Part shown: positions 18,222-26,999 of the stretch, in pieces
Layout: each line of letters starts with the position of its first letter
Position numbering within the stretch: position 1 is the stretch's first letter
Assembly (NCBI GenBank): GCA_011088145.1
Contig: JAALKG010000008.1
Location: 1-37,940, forward strand
Source: Cyanobacteria bacterium MH1_Bin12
GTDB lineage: Bacteria; Cyanobacteriota; Cyanobacteriia; Cyanobacteriales; Cyanobacteriaceae
Direction: 5' to 3'
Length of the DNA stretch: 37,940 bases
Notes under the pieces: model-generated
What the model saw: only the letters and a program-made list of their open reading frames with translations
The model's database searches: none
What the model was told of the DNA's origin: nothing
Position numbers and translations under genes: made by a program

Positions 18222-21200
18222 CTACAAATTAATCCCCAATACTTGAGTATAAGCCCCTTTGGCCTGAGTTACCCCGATTGTTCTTTGTGAAGCTTCAATC
18301 ATTGGTCTTCTTAAACTAACCACGATAAATTGAGCTTGTTGGGCTTGTTGTTGAATCATTTTTGATAGTTTTTCCACATTGGCACCATCTAAAAACATAT
18401 CCACTTCATCAAAAGCATAAAAAGGAGAAGGACGGTATCTTTGTAAGGCAAAAATAAAACTTAAAGCCGTTAAAGATTTTTCTCCTCCAGACATGGAACT
18501 TAATCTTTGTACCGCCTTACCCTTAGGATGGGCAACCAAAGTTAAACCACCATTAAAAGGATTAGTAGGATCGTCTAATTTTAAATATCCATCTCCATCA
18601 GATAAAGTCGCAAAAATAGTTTTAAAATTCTCATTAACTGCATCAAAAGACTCTTTAAATGCTCTAAATCTTAAAGTAGTAAAATTCTCAACTCTTAATA
18701 ATAATTCTGTCCTTTCTCCTTCTAAAGTACCTAATTTATCGGATAATTCTGTTAATCGTTCTTGATTTTTTTCATATTGTTCTAACGCTAACATATTGAC
18801 TGGTTCTAAAGCTTCTAATTTTTTCTCGATTCGTTTCATTTCTTTATTTATTTTATCTAGCTTTTCTAACAAAATTTCTGTGGTAATTTTATGTTGTTCT
18901 TGTAACCAAGGAATCTCGGGTAAAGGTTCAGGTAATTCTTCTTTAATCTCATTAGTATTTGCTTCTATCTCCTGCAATTTAGTTTGTAATTCTTGATGTT
19001 GTAAAACTAATTTCTCTAACTTCCACTGTATTTTCTGATCATCGCTTTCCAAATTTTTGACTTCTAATTCTGTCTTATCTCTTTCTCCTTTAATACCTTC
19101 AAGTTTTTTGGCTAATTGTTGAAAGATAATTTCATGTTCGGTAATTCTTTCTTTAATTGTTTTTAATTCTTTGGCAATATCAATACCTTCTTGTTTTAAC
19201 TCATTTATTTCTTGGAGAATATTTTGGATACTTTCTTCTTTTTGCTTAATATTATTAGCGAAGTCTTTGTGTTGATTCACTAATATTTGTAAGTCTTCTT
19301 TTTGTTGATTTAATCTCGATTGTTTTTCCTCTAATACGGCTTCTTTATCGTTAATAATTTTTTGTAATTTCTGCCATTCTTCGTTATCATAAGTTTCTTC
19401 TAATTTTTTAAGTTCTAGTTGAGTTATTTCTAATTCATTTCTTAATAAAGGGATGTTTTCCGTTAATTGAGTTAATTCTTGTGTATCTTTAACCAATTGT
19501 TCATAATGTTGGGCATTGCTCTTAACTATCTTTTCTTTTTCTCTCTCCAAACGAGATATTTCTCCTTGATATTGTTCAAGAATTAACAGTGTTTTTTGTC
19601 TTGTTTGTCTTTGATTACTTAAGTCTTCTGCCCATATCTTTGTTTGTTCCTTCTTTTGTGATATTTTTAAATTAAGCTGGGGTATTATATTTTCAATTTC
19701 CGTAATTCGATCGCGTAATTCTATAAATTCTGATGATTCACTGTTAGACACACGACCAAAGCTTAAAGAAGAACGTCGAGAAATACTACCTCCTGTCATC
19801 GCGCCACTGGCTTCTAACAACTCTCCTTCGATGGTCACCATACGATATTTGCCGATAAAGTTTCGAGCAGAGCCTAAATCTTCAAAGACAACAGTATTAC
19901 CAAAAACATAGGCAAAGATAGACTTATACTGAGGCTCAAAATCGACTAAATTAATCGCCCAATCAATGACACCTCTGATGGTCATAATATTGGTATTGGT
20001 TTCTAGACGGGGAGATTTGATTTTATTCAGAGGTAAAAAAGTGGCTCTTCCTCCTCGCTCTTGTTTGAGTAATTTAATTGCCATCGAAGCAATACTATCG
20101 TCTTCCACTACGATGAAACCTAAACGACTTCCTGCGGCGGTTTCTAATGCTCTTTGGTAACGAGATTCCACTTCCCCTAATTGAGCAACTAAACCGCATA
20201 CTCCTGGTAAATCAGAGTTGAGGATTATTTGACTAGCATAAGTACCTTGAGCTTCTTGTTGTGCTTGTTTCGTCGCCTCTAATTTATCGAGTTTTCTTTG
20301 TTTATCTCTTTGCTCTAGCTGTAAACGATTAATTGTCTCTTGATTTAAGACAATATCACTTTCAACTTTGGCTAACTTTTCAGCAATATTTTGAATCTCT
20401 GATTCAGATTGGTTAATTTCGGTGGAGAGTTCGGTAATTTGTGCTTTTTTATTAGTTAATTCTCCATCAAATTCGGCTAACTGTTCATTTTCGACTTTAA
20501 TTGTTGACTGTAATTGTTGACATCTTTGGGTTAATAAAGCTTCTTTAGTTAACTGAGGATTTAATTCTTTTTGAACGTTACTAATTATTTGATTTAATTG
20601 GGTTTGTTTTGTTACCCATACTTGAGATTTAGAAGCAATTTTTTGAGCTTCTTGTTTATTAACTAATAAGTCATCTTTAACTAGATTAAAATCATTTTCT
20701 AATTCAGGAATAATAACTTTTTGAAAATGTTCAATCTCTGTTGATAGTTGGTCAATATTCCTTTGACTTTGATTTATATCCTCTTTCGCTCTGTTTTGCT
20801 TTGTTCCTAGTTCCTCTTGTATTTTAACTAATTCTTCTTGTCTTTTTTCTAACTGTTGTCTTCTCGCTTTTTCCGTCGCTAACTTAGATGCGATCGCTAT
20901 TTTTTCCTCTTCACCTAAAGCTTGAATTTCAATATTTAGTTTACCTAAATTATTTTGAGCAACTAATAATTTATTGTGAATATTTTGCTGATCATTAACT
21001 GCTTTTTCCTGCTGATTATTAATGTTAATCAACTGTTGTTTAATCTCTTCCTCTTGCTGTTGTAAATAACGCCAATTAATAACAACTTGCCATTGTTTTT
21101 TCTCCTGCATTTGAGCTTTTAAAACTTGATATTTAGCCGCTTTCTCTGAATCTTCTTTTAACTTGGCACTATTTTCGACTAATTCTTGTTGGATAATATG

Positions 21201-21851
21201 ACATTTCTCTTCCCTTTCCTTAACATCATCTAAAGTACTTCTAGTTTGCTCAATTTTTCGATCGAATTCTGCCACCCCAGCCAACTCATCAATTATTTCT
21301 CTTCTTTCACGGGCATTCATAGAAATAATGCGAGTGACATCCCCTTGCAAAACGACATTATAACCTTCAGGATAAATTCTTAACCGTTGTAAATACTCAT
21401 GTAGTTGCGAAGCAGTAGAAGGCTCATCATTAATATAAAAAGTAGAAGAATAACTCCCTCCTTTGGTGACTCGCAAACGTCGAGTTATTTTCAACTCCGA
21501 CATGGACTTTAAAAGATTATTTTCTTGTTTCTCATTACTACTAACTTCTTGACTAAGTTCCGAATCATTCTCTAACTTATCTAAATCACCTAAATCAAAA
21601 GTAACAGAGACGATCGTCTCCAATGCTTTACCATTACTTTGATGGCTATTATTAATTAAATCAGGCAATCTATCCGCTCTCATCCCCTTTGAACTAGCTA
21701 ACCCTAAGCAAAACAACAAAGCATCTAAAATATTTGATTTCCCCGAACCATTAGGGCCAGAAATTACTGTAAACCCGTCAAGAAAAGGTACAGAATTGCT
21801 ACCACCAAAAGATTTGAAGCGAGATAACTCTACCCGTTTAACATAAACCAT
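18222..21851 (-). CDS. smc: chromosome segregation protein SMC
   Basis: SMC is the condensin ATPase that forms a ring with ScpA/ScpB and compacts and separates chromosomes. The N-terminal head has KRVELSRFKSFGG and Walker A GPNGSGKSNILDALLFCLG. Long coiled coils enclose the hinge (about residues 520-680, GVCGLVAQLGEVESRYQRAL, GASGAMTGG-like). The C-terminal head has the ABC signature LSSMSGGEKSLTALSFIFAL and Walker B PFYAFDEVDMFLD. I took the start MVYVKRVELSRFKSFG at 21851 rather than the longer frame from 21881, because the family begins there. The product is about 1209 residues, normal size. Confidence 0.97.
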   Translation of the reverse strand: MVYVKRVELSRFKSFGGSNSVPFLDGFTVISGPNGSGKSNILDALLFCLGLASSKGMRADRLPDLINNSHQSNGKALETIVSVTFDLGDLDKLENDSELSQEVSSNEKQENNLLKSMSELKITRRLRVTKGGSYSSTFYINDEPSTASQLHEYLQRLRIYPEGYNVVLQGDVTRIISMNARERREIIDELAGVAEFDRKIEQTRSTLDDVKEREEKCHIIQQELVENSAKLKEDSEKAAKYQVLKAQMQEKKQWQVVINWRYLQQQEEEIKQQLININNQQEKAVNDQQNIHNKLLVAQNNLGKLNIEIQALGEEEKIAIASKLATEKARRQQLEKRQEELVKIQEELGTKQNRAKEDINQSQRNIDQLSTEIEHFQKVIIPELENDFNLVKDDLLVNKQEAQKIASKSQVWVTKQTQLNQIISNVQKELNPQLTKEALLTQRCQQLQSTIKVENEQLAEFDGELTNKKAQITELSTEINQSESEIQNIAEKLAKVESDIVLNQETINRLQLEQRDKQRKLDKLEATKQAQQEAQGTYASQIILNSDLPGVCGLVAQLGEVESRYQRALETAAGSRLGFIVVEDDSIASMAIKLLKQERGGRATFLPLNKIKSPRLETNTNIMTIRGVIDWAINLVDFEPQYKSIFAYVFGNTVVFEDLGSARNFIGKYRMVTIEGELLEASGAMTGGSISRRSSLSFGRVSNSESSEFIELRDRITEIENIIPQLNLKISQKKEQTKIWAEDLSNQRQTRQKTLLILEQYQGEISRLEREKEKIVKSNAQHYEQLVKDTQELTQLTENIPLLRNELEITQLELKKLEETYDNEEWQKLQKIINDKEAVLEEKQSRLNQQKEDLQILVNQHKDFANNIKQKEESIQNILQEINELKQEGIDIAKELKTIKERITEHEIIFQQLAKKLEGIKGERDKTELEVKNLESDDQKIQWKLEKLVLQHQELQTKLQEIEANTNEIKEELPEPLPEIPWLQEQHKITTEILLEKLDKINKEMKRIEKKLEALEPVNMLALEQYEKNQERLTELSDKLGTLEGERTELLLRVENFTTLRFRAFKESFDAVNENFKTIFATLSDGDGYLKLDDPTNPFNGGLTLVAHPKGKAVQRLSSMSGGEKSLTALSFIFALQRYRPSPFYAFDEVDMFLDGANVEKLSKMIQQQAQQAQFIVVSLRRPMIEASQRTIGVTQAKGAYTQVLGINL

Positions 21852-22579
21852 AGATAATTTTTTGCGATGAACAATTGACAACTGACAATTGACAGTTAAC
21901 CTCTACCTCAAATGAGAAGTAAAAAAACATAATCGAACAATTCTCCTCTGGAAATAAAAGGATTATATTGCTATATTTCTTCGGTCACAAAGTTACCGCA
22001 AAATGGTAATTTTTGCAATTAAAAACGATACAGTCAAAAAAAAGCTAAATATTAACAACTAACTTTTTCTGTTTTTAGTTTGATTACAGAAATAATATAT
22101 AAGAATTGTTTAATTTGGTGAAGAACTTTTCCATTGATGATATACAAGTTTTGACTCTTAGAGATAACTGATTTTAATATGTTGGATTTTATTCAAAAGT
22201 CGATCTATAAAGATAAATTCATATTCTTTAATACCTTGTCATCAAAAAGTTATAAAGATTATTAATTGAGAATTGATCTATCCAAAAATTCTTATTAAAA
22301 GATTAATTTATCAGTAAAAATTATAAAATTTGGACTTCTCAATATACATCTTTTTTGAGGAAAACTTAATATTTTAATTGCCATTTGACTCATGAAAAAG
22401 TAAATATTCAGAAAAGTAAAATTATGTAACAAAGAATTAAGATACTAGGGAAATTACTAATTTGGGAAAAACAAACATGGTATTTTCATTTTAGACTTGA
22501 TCTATAAAATAGTAATCTAAAAGAAAATATTTCAAGTTAACTACAAAATCAGTCAAAAAATCAAATAATAAGATAAATA
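21852..22579. other. long intergenic region upstream of the rod-linker cluster
   Basis: 728 AT-rich bases without a gene. It must hold the smc promoter and the promoter or leader of the linker cluster. A heptamer repeat array lies at 21871-21898. I looked for CcaR-type direct repeats (CTTTNCNATTT) and did not find a good match by eye. Confidence 0.5.
21871..21898. repeat. degenerate 7-bp tandem repeat (4 units)
   Basis: The units ACAATTG-ACAACTG-ACAATTG-ACAGTTA follow each other directly upstream of smc. Similar heptamer arrays occur at 30124, 30245 and 32635. Confidence 0.75.
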
Positions 22580-23347
22580 ATGGCAAGTTTAACAAGTCCA
22601 TTCGTTAACGACCCTATTGAGCTGCGTAAAAATTTTTCCGAAGATGATTTACAATTAGTCATCTCCGCAGTTTATAAGCAAGTATTAGGTAATATTGGCT
22701 TAATGGAAAGTCAGCGTTTAACCAGTGCAGAATCTCTATTAAGAAACGGAGACATTTCCGTACGTAATTTTGTCAGAATGGTTGCTCAATCTGAATTATA
22801 TCAGTCTAAATTTTTTAGCTCTAGTTCTCCTTATCGCTTTATTGAATTAAATTGTAAGCATTTATTAGGAAGAGCACCTGAAGACCAAGCTGAAATTTCT
22901 TCCCATGTTCAAACTTATAATGGAGAGGGATATGTAGTTGAAATCAATTCTTATATTGATAGTGAAGAATACAACAACAATTTTGGCGAAAATACTGTAC
23001 CTTATCCTCGTAGTGTCAGCAGTCAAACAGGCATTAAAAACATTGTTTTTAACCGTACTGTTTCCTTGTTAGGAGGTCGTGCTACTAGTGATAATAGTGG
23101 TCAAGCACAACTTACTTCTAGTATTGGTTCTAATATTTCTCAAAAAATCAAATTGGCATCTTCTGGTGTGAACAAAGGTTATGCTAACACAAGTAAAAAA
23201 TTTTGTATCGTTGTTAGTAAATCTGGTAAAACTCCAGTTAATAAACTAAGTAATGCTTCTTACGTTGTAAGTTATAGCAGCTTGTCAAAAAATATCCAAA
23301 ATATTCAGAAAAAAGGTGGTACGATCGTCAGTATATCTGAAGTGTAA
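22580..23347 (+). CDS. phycobilisome rod linker with CpcD domain (phycoerythrin-type)
   Basis: This 255-residue rod linker joins hexamers in a phycobilisome rod and tunes their energy transfer. The PBS-linker domain spans about residues 18-150 (VISAVYKQVLGNIGLMESQR, LTSAESLLRNGDISVRNFVR, ELNCKHLLGRAPEDQAEI, YIDSEEYNNNFGENTVPYPR). A C-terminal CpcD-like capping domain covers about 205-255 (KKFCIVVSKS ... NIQNIQKKGGTIVSI). The start MASLTSPF and the GDISVRNFVR pattern look closer to phycoerythrin linkers (CpeC/D/E) than CpcC, but I cannot say which. It heads the cluster linker-cpeR-linker-cpcL, 309 bases before cpeR. Confidence 0.88.
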   Translation: MASLTSPFVNDPIELRKNFSEDDLQLVISAVYKQVLGNIGLMESQRLTSAESLLRNGDISVRNFVRMVAQSELYQSKFFSSSSPYRFIELNCKHLLGRAPEDQAEISSHVQTYNGEGYVVEINSYIDSEEYNNNFGENTVPYPRSVSSQTGIKNIVFNRTVSLLGGRATSDNSGQAQLTSSIGSNISQKIKLASSGVNKGYANTSKKFCIVVSKSGKTPVNKLSNASYVVSYSSLSKNIQNIQKKGGTIVSISEV

Positions 23348-23656
23348 CCACCATATATCGTTAAAAATTGAATATATAAACTTAGACTATTAAATCACAT
23401 CGGATATCATAAAAAAAACAAAGATGATACCTTCGAGTTAGACGACTCGGTTTTCCTATGGGAGACTTGCTATTTATAAATTACCAGTACTGTTTTAAAA
23501 TTGTCTTAACATATAGATAAATTAACTAGTATGAGATTTTGATGCAAGTCTCTAAGTCTAAGTTTTAAAAAAAATAATCATTTATATCCATATAAAAGAA
23601 AATTATTAACTTTTCATTTTCCGCAGAATAACTAATTCGTAATATTGCCCATATAA
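23348..23656 (+). promoter_or_regulatory. possible structured leader of cpeR
   Basis: The 309-base gap holds a small hairpin CGAGT-TAGACG-ACTCG (23434-23449) followed by GTTTT. It also holds a 9-bp perfect inverted pair GAGACTTGC (23462-23470) and GCAAGTCTC (23544-23552) around a 73-base AT-rich loop, followed by an A8 run. The structure could be an attenuator or an RNA end within the operon. This is inference. Confidence 0.4.
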
Positions 23657-23962
23657 ATGTTACCTCCCGTAGCGAATAAAAAGATACAGGCATGGATTCG
23701 TACTCGTCATCTAGTTTGTTCAGAAAATGTTTTAGTTTTTGAAACTTTTGATGCTCCTACTCTGGATAAATTTGAAGAATGTATTAGTAGTTTAGGTGGT
23801 GAACTAATTTCTGTAGAACCTTTAAAAAAAGTTTGGCGTGGTAATCATCGGCAAGTAATTCTTTATCAAGCAAAAGCTATTTTAAATTCTTCGAATCACC
23901 CCATCAAACAATATTGGTATGAAAAGGGTAGTTTTTATACTCGTTTTGATGAGCGTTGTTAA
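23657..23962 (+). CDS. cpeR: CpeR-family regulator of phycoerythrin genes
   Basis: This 101-residue protein matches my memory of the CpeR family: MLPPxAxKKIxxWIRxRH at the start, then FETFDAPTLDKFEECISSLGG, SVEPLKKVWRGNHRQVILYQ and IKQYWYEKGSFYTRFDER. In Fremyella diplosiphon CpeR is needed to express cpeBA and is encoded in the linker operon cpeCDESTR. In Nostoc punctiforme cpeR1 sits with cpeC and cpcG2 under CcaS/CcaR control. Here it lies between two rod linkers, 51 bases before the second, probably co-transcribed. The mechanism of CpeR is not clear from sequence. Confidence 0.8.
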   Translation: MLPPVANKKIQAWIRTRHLVCSENVLVFETFDAPTLDKFEECISSLGGELISVEPLKKVWRGNHRQVILYQAKAILNSSNHPIKQYWYEKGSFYTRFDERC

Positions 23963-24013
23963 ATCTAAATCAACTATTTTTAACAAAAAATCAACAATCA
24001 TAAATCAAAAATA

Positions 24014-24958
24014 ATGTTAACTCAAATATTGAATTCTAAGCAAAATATTTCTTATTTTCCAACCAACAGTTCCACTGATGAAGTAGAAATAACCATTAAA
24101 GCTGTTTATAAACAAGTTTTAGGTAATGCTCATGTCATGGAAAGTGAAAGACTCATTTCTCTGGAGTCTAAACTAAAAAATGGAGAATTTACTGTTAGAG
24201 AATTTGTGAGACAACTTGCCAAATCAGAACTTTATCGTCGTTTATTTTTTGACAATTGTCCTCGTTACCGTTCTATTGAATTAAATTTTAAACATTTATT
24301 AGGACGTGCCCCCTCCGATTATACCGAGACTTTTGATCATAGCCAAATACTTGATCGAGAAGGATTTTTTGCAGATATAGATGCATATATTGATAGTGAT
24401 GAATATCAATCTATCTTTGGTGAAAATATTGTTCCTTATACTCGTGGTTATACTACACAAACAGGACAAAAACTACTTGGTTTTGTCAATATGTCTAAAC
24501 TATCAACAAGCCATAGTACTAGTGACAAAGCAGGAGAAACAGGAAATTCATCTAGAGTTCAAAAATTCTTAATGTACAATAACCCAACAGGTACAGCAAG
24601 ATCAACGGATGTTCAAACATTATTAAATGAAGTTTTCAAACCCAAACCAAAAGAAATTCCTGTTGTTGTTTCTCCTGCTTGGCAACCAACAAATAATCAA
24701 GCACAAAAACAAGAATCAATTCAATCATTGGAAAAACGATTTAGAGAATTACAAACACTAGCCTCCATTGGCAGTGGAATATTAGGCAATTGGTCAACTA
24801 ATCAAACTTCCACAGGCGATTTGAATACTAGTGCTTACAAAAGACCTCAAAATGATGAGCAAATTATTGCCTCTCTTAAAAGCCAAATAGCTGACTTAGA
24901 AAGAATTGCTGCTTTTGCTGAAACACAAATTAATAAATGGCGTAGTAAAACCTTTTAA
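24014..24958 (+). CDS. rod linker with novel C-terminal duplicated helix
   Basis: This 314-residue protein has an N-terminal PBS-linker domain (about residues 24-150: ITIKAVYKQVLGNAHVMESE, FTVREFVRQLAKSELYRR, LNFKHLLGRAPSDYTETF, YIDSDEYQSIFGENIVPYTR). The usual CpcD cap is missing. Instead there is a Ser/Thr-rich linker (about 165-235) and two similar helical segments, SLEKRFRELQTLASIGSG-ILGNW (about 236-258) and SLKSQIADLERIAAFAET-QINKW (about 288-310). These look like an internal repeat. It may be a rod-end or attachment linker; that is inference. It starts 51 bases after cpeR and lies 176 bases before cpcL. Confidence 0.85.
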   Translation: MLTQILNSKQNISYFPTNSSTDEVEITIKAVYKQVLGNAHVMESERLISLESKLKNGEFTVREFVRQLAKSELYRRLFFDNCPRYRSIELNFKHLLGRAPSDYTETFDHSQILDREGFFADIDAYIDSDEYQSIFGENIVPYTRGYTTQTGQKLLGFVNMSKLSTSHSTSDKAGETGNSSRVQKFLMYNNPTGTARSTDVQTLLNEVFKPKPKEIPVVVSPAWQPTNNQAQKQESIQSLEKRFRELQTLASIGSGILGNWSTNQTSTGDLNTSAYKRPQNDEQIIASLKSQIADLERIAAFAETQINKWRSKTF

Positions 24959-25134
24959 CCAAGGTAATGAAATAGGTTTAACTCTATGATTAACAATTAC
25001 AATATTGACTGTTACGAATGATTACTTTGTCTAGTCAAAAATACTCGTTGCATATTATTGTAGTTTAGGATAATCACAATTATAAAAAATACTAATTGAC
25101 AATTTAATCATTGTCTATCATTAATTAAAAAAAA

Positions 25135-25860
25135 ATGTCTCTTCCTCTGTTTAATTATTCTTATTCAAGTCAGAATCAACGAGTTAACAGTTATGAAGTC
25201 GGTTCAGAAGAAACACCCATCATTTATAACTTAGATAACGTAATTGATAATACAGATTTTGATAATTTAATTCGCTCAGCTTATGTGCAAATTTTTAATG
25301 AACAACAGTTAATAAAAAGTAACCGTCAAACCTTTTTAGAATCTCAATTAAAAGATAGACAAATTACTGTTAAAGATTTTATTCGTGGTTTGCTTCTTTC
25401 TGACTCTTTCCGCAGACGTAATTATGAAGTTAATAATAATTATCGGTTTGTGGAAATGTGCATTCAACGTGTTCTTGGACGTGAGGTTTATGATGAACAG
25501 GAAAAATTAGCTTGGTCTGTAGTTATTGCCACTAAGGGATTAACAGCATTTGTTGATTCTTTACTAAATAGTGAAGAATACTTTGATCATTTTGGTCTTG
25601 ACACAGTTCCTCATCAAAGAAGAAGAATCTTGCTAGGGCGTGAAGTCGGTGAATTGCCCTTTGCCAGAATGCCTCGTTATGGAAAAGATCATCTTTCTCA
25701 ATTAAAAGCAATGGGATATTTTCCAAAAGTGTGGCAACCTTATTATCCACCTCAATTTGCTCGCACCATAGGTAAATTTATTACTATTGGTGGAGCAGCA
25801 ATTATAGGAATTGGGGTAGTTGCAGTCGCATTATCAGCTTGGGGAATTATTTCGTTATAA
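25135..25860 (+). CDS. cpcL: CpcL (CpcG2) membrane-anchored rod linker
   Basis: This 241-residue CpcG-family linker begins MSLPLFNYSYSSQNQRV, with the linker domain at about 40-165 (SNRQTFLESQLKDRQITVKD, FIRGLLLSDSFRR, NYRFVEMCIQRVLGREVYDE). It ends in a hydrophobic helix (about 218-240, FITIGGAAIIGIGVVAVALS). That C-terminal membrane segment marks CpcL, which anchors core-less phycobilisome rods to the thylakoid and feeds photosystem I, as opposed to CpcG1, which binds the allophycocyanin core. It closes the linker-cpeR-linker-cpcL cluster and is followed by a strong terminator. Confidence 0.92.
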   Translation: MSLPLFNYSYSSQNQRVNSYEVGSEETPIIYNLDNVIDNTDFDNLIRSAYVQIFNEQQLIKSNRQTFLESQLKDRQITVKDFIRGLLLSDSFRRRNYEVNNNYRFVEMCIQRVLGREVYDEQEKLAWSVVIATKGLTAFVDSLLNSEEYFDHFGLDTVPHQRRRILLGREVGELPFARMPRYGKDHLSQLKAMGYFPKVWQPYYPPQFARTIGKFITIGGAAIIGIGVVAVALSAWGIISL

Positions 25861-25892
25861 TCGACTTTTTCCAAAATAGCTCAATAACATTA

Positions 25893-25927
25893 AAAAAGAG
25901 GTCGGGATATTTATCCTTACCTCTTTT
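25893..25927 (+). terminator. terminator after cpcL
   Basis: A long hairpin: AAAAGAGGT (25894-25902) pairs with ACCTCTTTT (25919-25927), and GGATA pairs with TATCC inside, separated by 2-base internal loops. It lies about 35 bases past the cpcL stop and is near symmetric, so it may also stop the convergent CpcD-domain gene. Confidence 0.85.
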
Positions 25928-26025
25928 GTTCATTAAAGTTGGAGTATTTATGGAGCAAAAACACAATATCTGAGACTTGCTCTTATAACCTTTAAGATTA
26001 AGGAATGCCAACATCCAGATAATAG

Positions 26026-26367
26026 TTAATTTTTTCTTCTACTGCGTTTTGGTTTTGTCGATTTGGAACTGCTCGTTCGTTTAGGTGTCGTTGATTTTGA
26101 GACTTGTTTGACAGGAGCTTTCGTTACAACTTCTCCTTTCGTGCTGGTTGTTTCTGATTTATGAGCGAAAACGTTAACACCAGTAATTTTCCCGCCTAAA
26201 GAAAAAATTTCTCTCATTGCCTGATTCATGCGATTATGAGGTACTTTTATTTGGTAACTACTAACTCTTTTTATACTCTGATTGCAGACTCCCGTTACGT
26301 TAATTTGAACGACACGACCATCATAATTGCTTATTATTGGTGTTTCAACAGTTCTCATTGTTGTCAT
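26026..26367 (-). CDS. CpcD-domain protein with basic C-terminal tail
   Basis: This 113-residue protein has a CpcD-like linker domain at residues about 18-68 (GRVVQINVTGVCNQSIKRVS, SYQIKVPHNRMNQAMREIFS, LGGKITGVNVF), the fold of rod-capping CpcD and of the N-terminal domain of long-form FNR. It then has about 45 residues rich in Lys, Arg, Ser and Thr (KAPVKQVSKSTTPKRTSSSK, then KPKRSRRKN). Ordinary CpcD is about 80 residues and lacks such a tail. The tail could bind membranes, nucleic acid or acidic subunits; that is inference. It faces cpcL tail to tail, in the middle of phycobilisome genes. Confidence 0.75.
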   Translation of the reverse strand: MTTMRTVETPIISNYDGRVVQINVTGVCNQSIKRVSSYQIKVPHNRMNQAMREIFSLGGKITGVNVFAHKSETTSTKGEVVTKAPVKQVSKSTTPKRTSSSKSTKPKRSRRKN

Positions 26368-26999
26368 ATTAAAAACCTCTAAGAAATATAAATTAAATTC
26401 AAAATTTATGAGTGCATATTGAACAAAGAAAATGGCAGTTTTCAGATTAATAATATTGTTACTGATTAACTATTTCTTTGAATATCAAAATATTTTTTGT
26501 ACAAAAAGCTATTAACTTCAATAATTTAATTAAAAGTTATTGGCAAGGGCTTGTTTGAACAAATTGACTCGAATATTTGTGTCGCATTATACTATGTCAG
26601 AAAACGATGAAAAGTAAAATGTTACAAATGTTATTTCTGTTACAAAATATAACTTAGTTTATGGTAATCAAAGAGAAAAAATTGAGCAATTATTTACAAA
26701 TATATCATTGAGTGATCTGGTATTGTCTTCCGTTATGCGATCGTCAAAAAGTTTTAATTCTTAATAGTTAACCAAATTACAAGGGTTTTAAGAATCAATA
26801 CAGATTAGGTGTATACAATAAGCATTTTAGTTCAAAGTTATGAGTTCTGTTATTATTTAACTGATTCATATAATTTAATAAATCATAATCACAATTTTTC
26901 AAGTCCTAAAAAAGATAAAAATATTTAGCCCTTATGATTAATAATTAAATTAAGTTCAAATAATATATTTACATTACTGATAATATAACTTTAAAAAAA
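26368..26999. other. intergenic region, no gene seen
   Basis: 632 AT-rich bases between the CpcD-domain gene and the cpcF stop, both on the minus strand. It should hold the promoter of the CpcD-domain gene. No ORF with a credible product and no strong hairpin was seen. Confidence 0.5.

Noticed and set aside
19966-20160. plus-strand ORF inside smc
   Set aside because: It is antisense to the conserved SMC hinge, with no start signal or similarity.
22060-22560. CcaR-type G-box upstream of the first rod linker
   Set aside because: T-rich stretches are present, but no pair of CTTTNCNATTT repeats was found by eye.
23541-23569. Leader peptide MQVSKSKF upstream of cpeR
   Set aside because: It is short, without a ribosome-binding site or a regulatory codon pattern, and overlaps the inverted-repeat arm.
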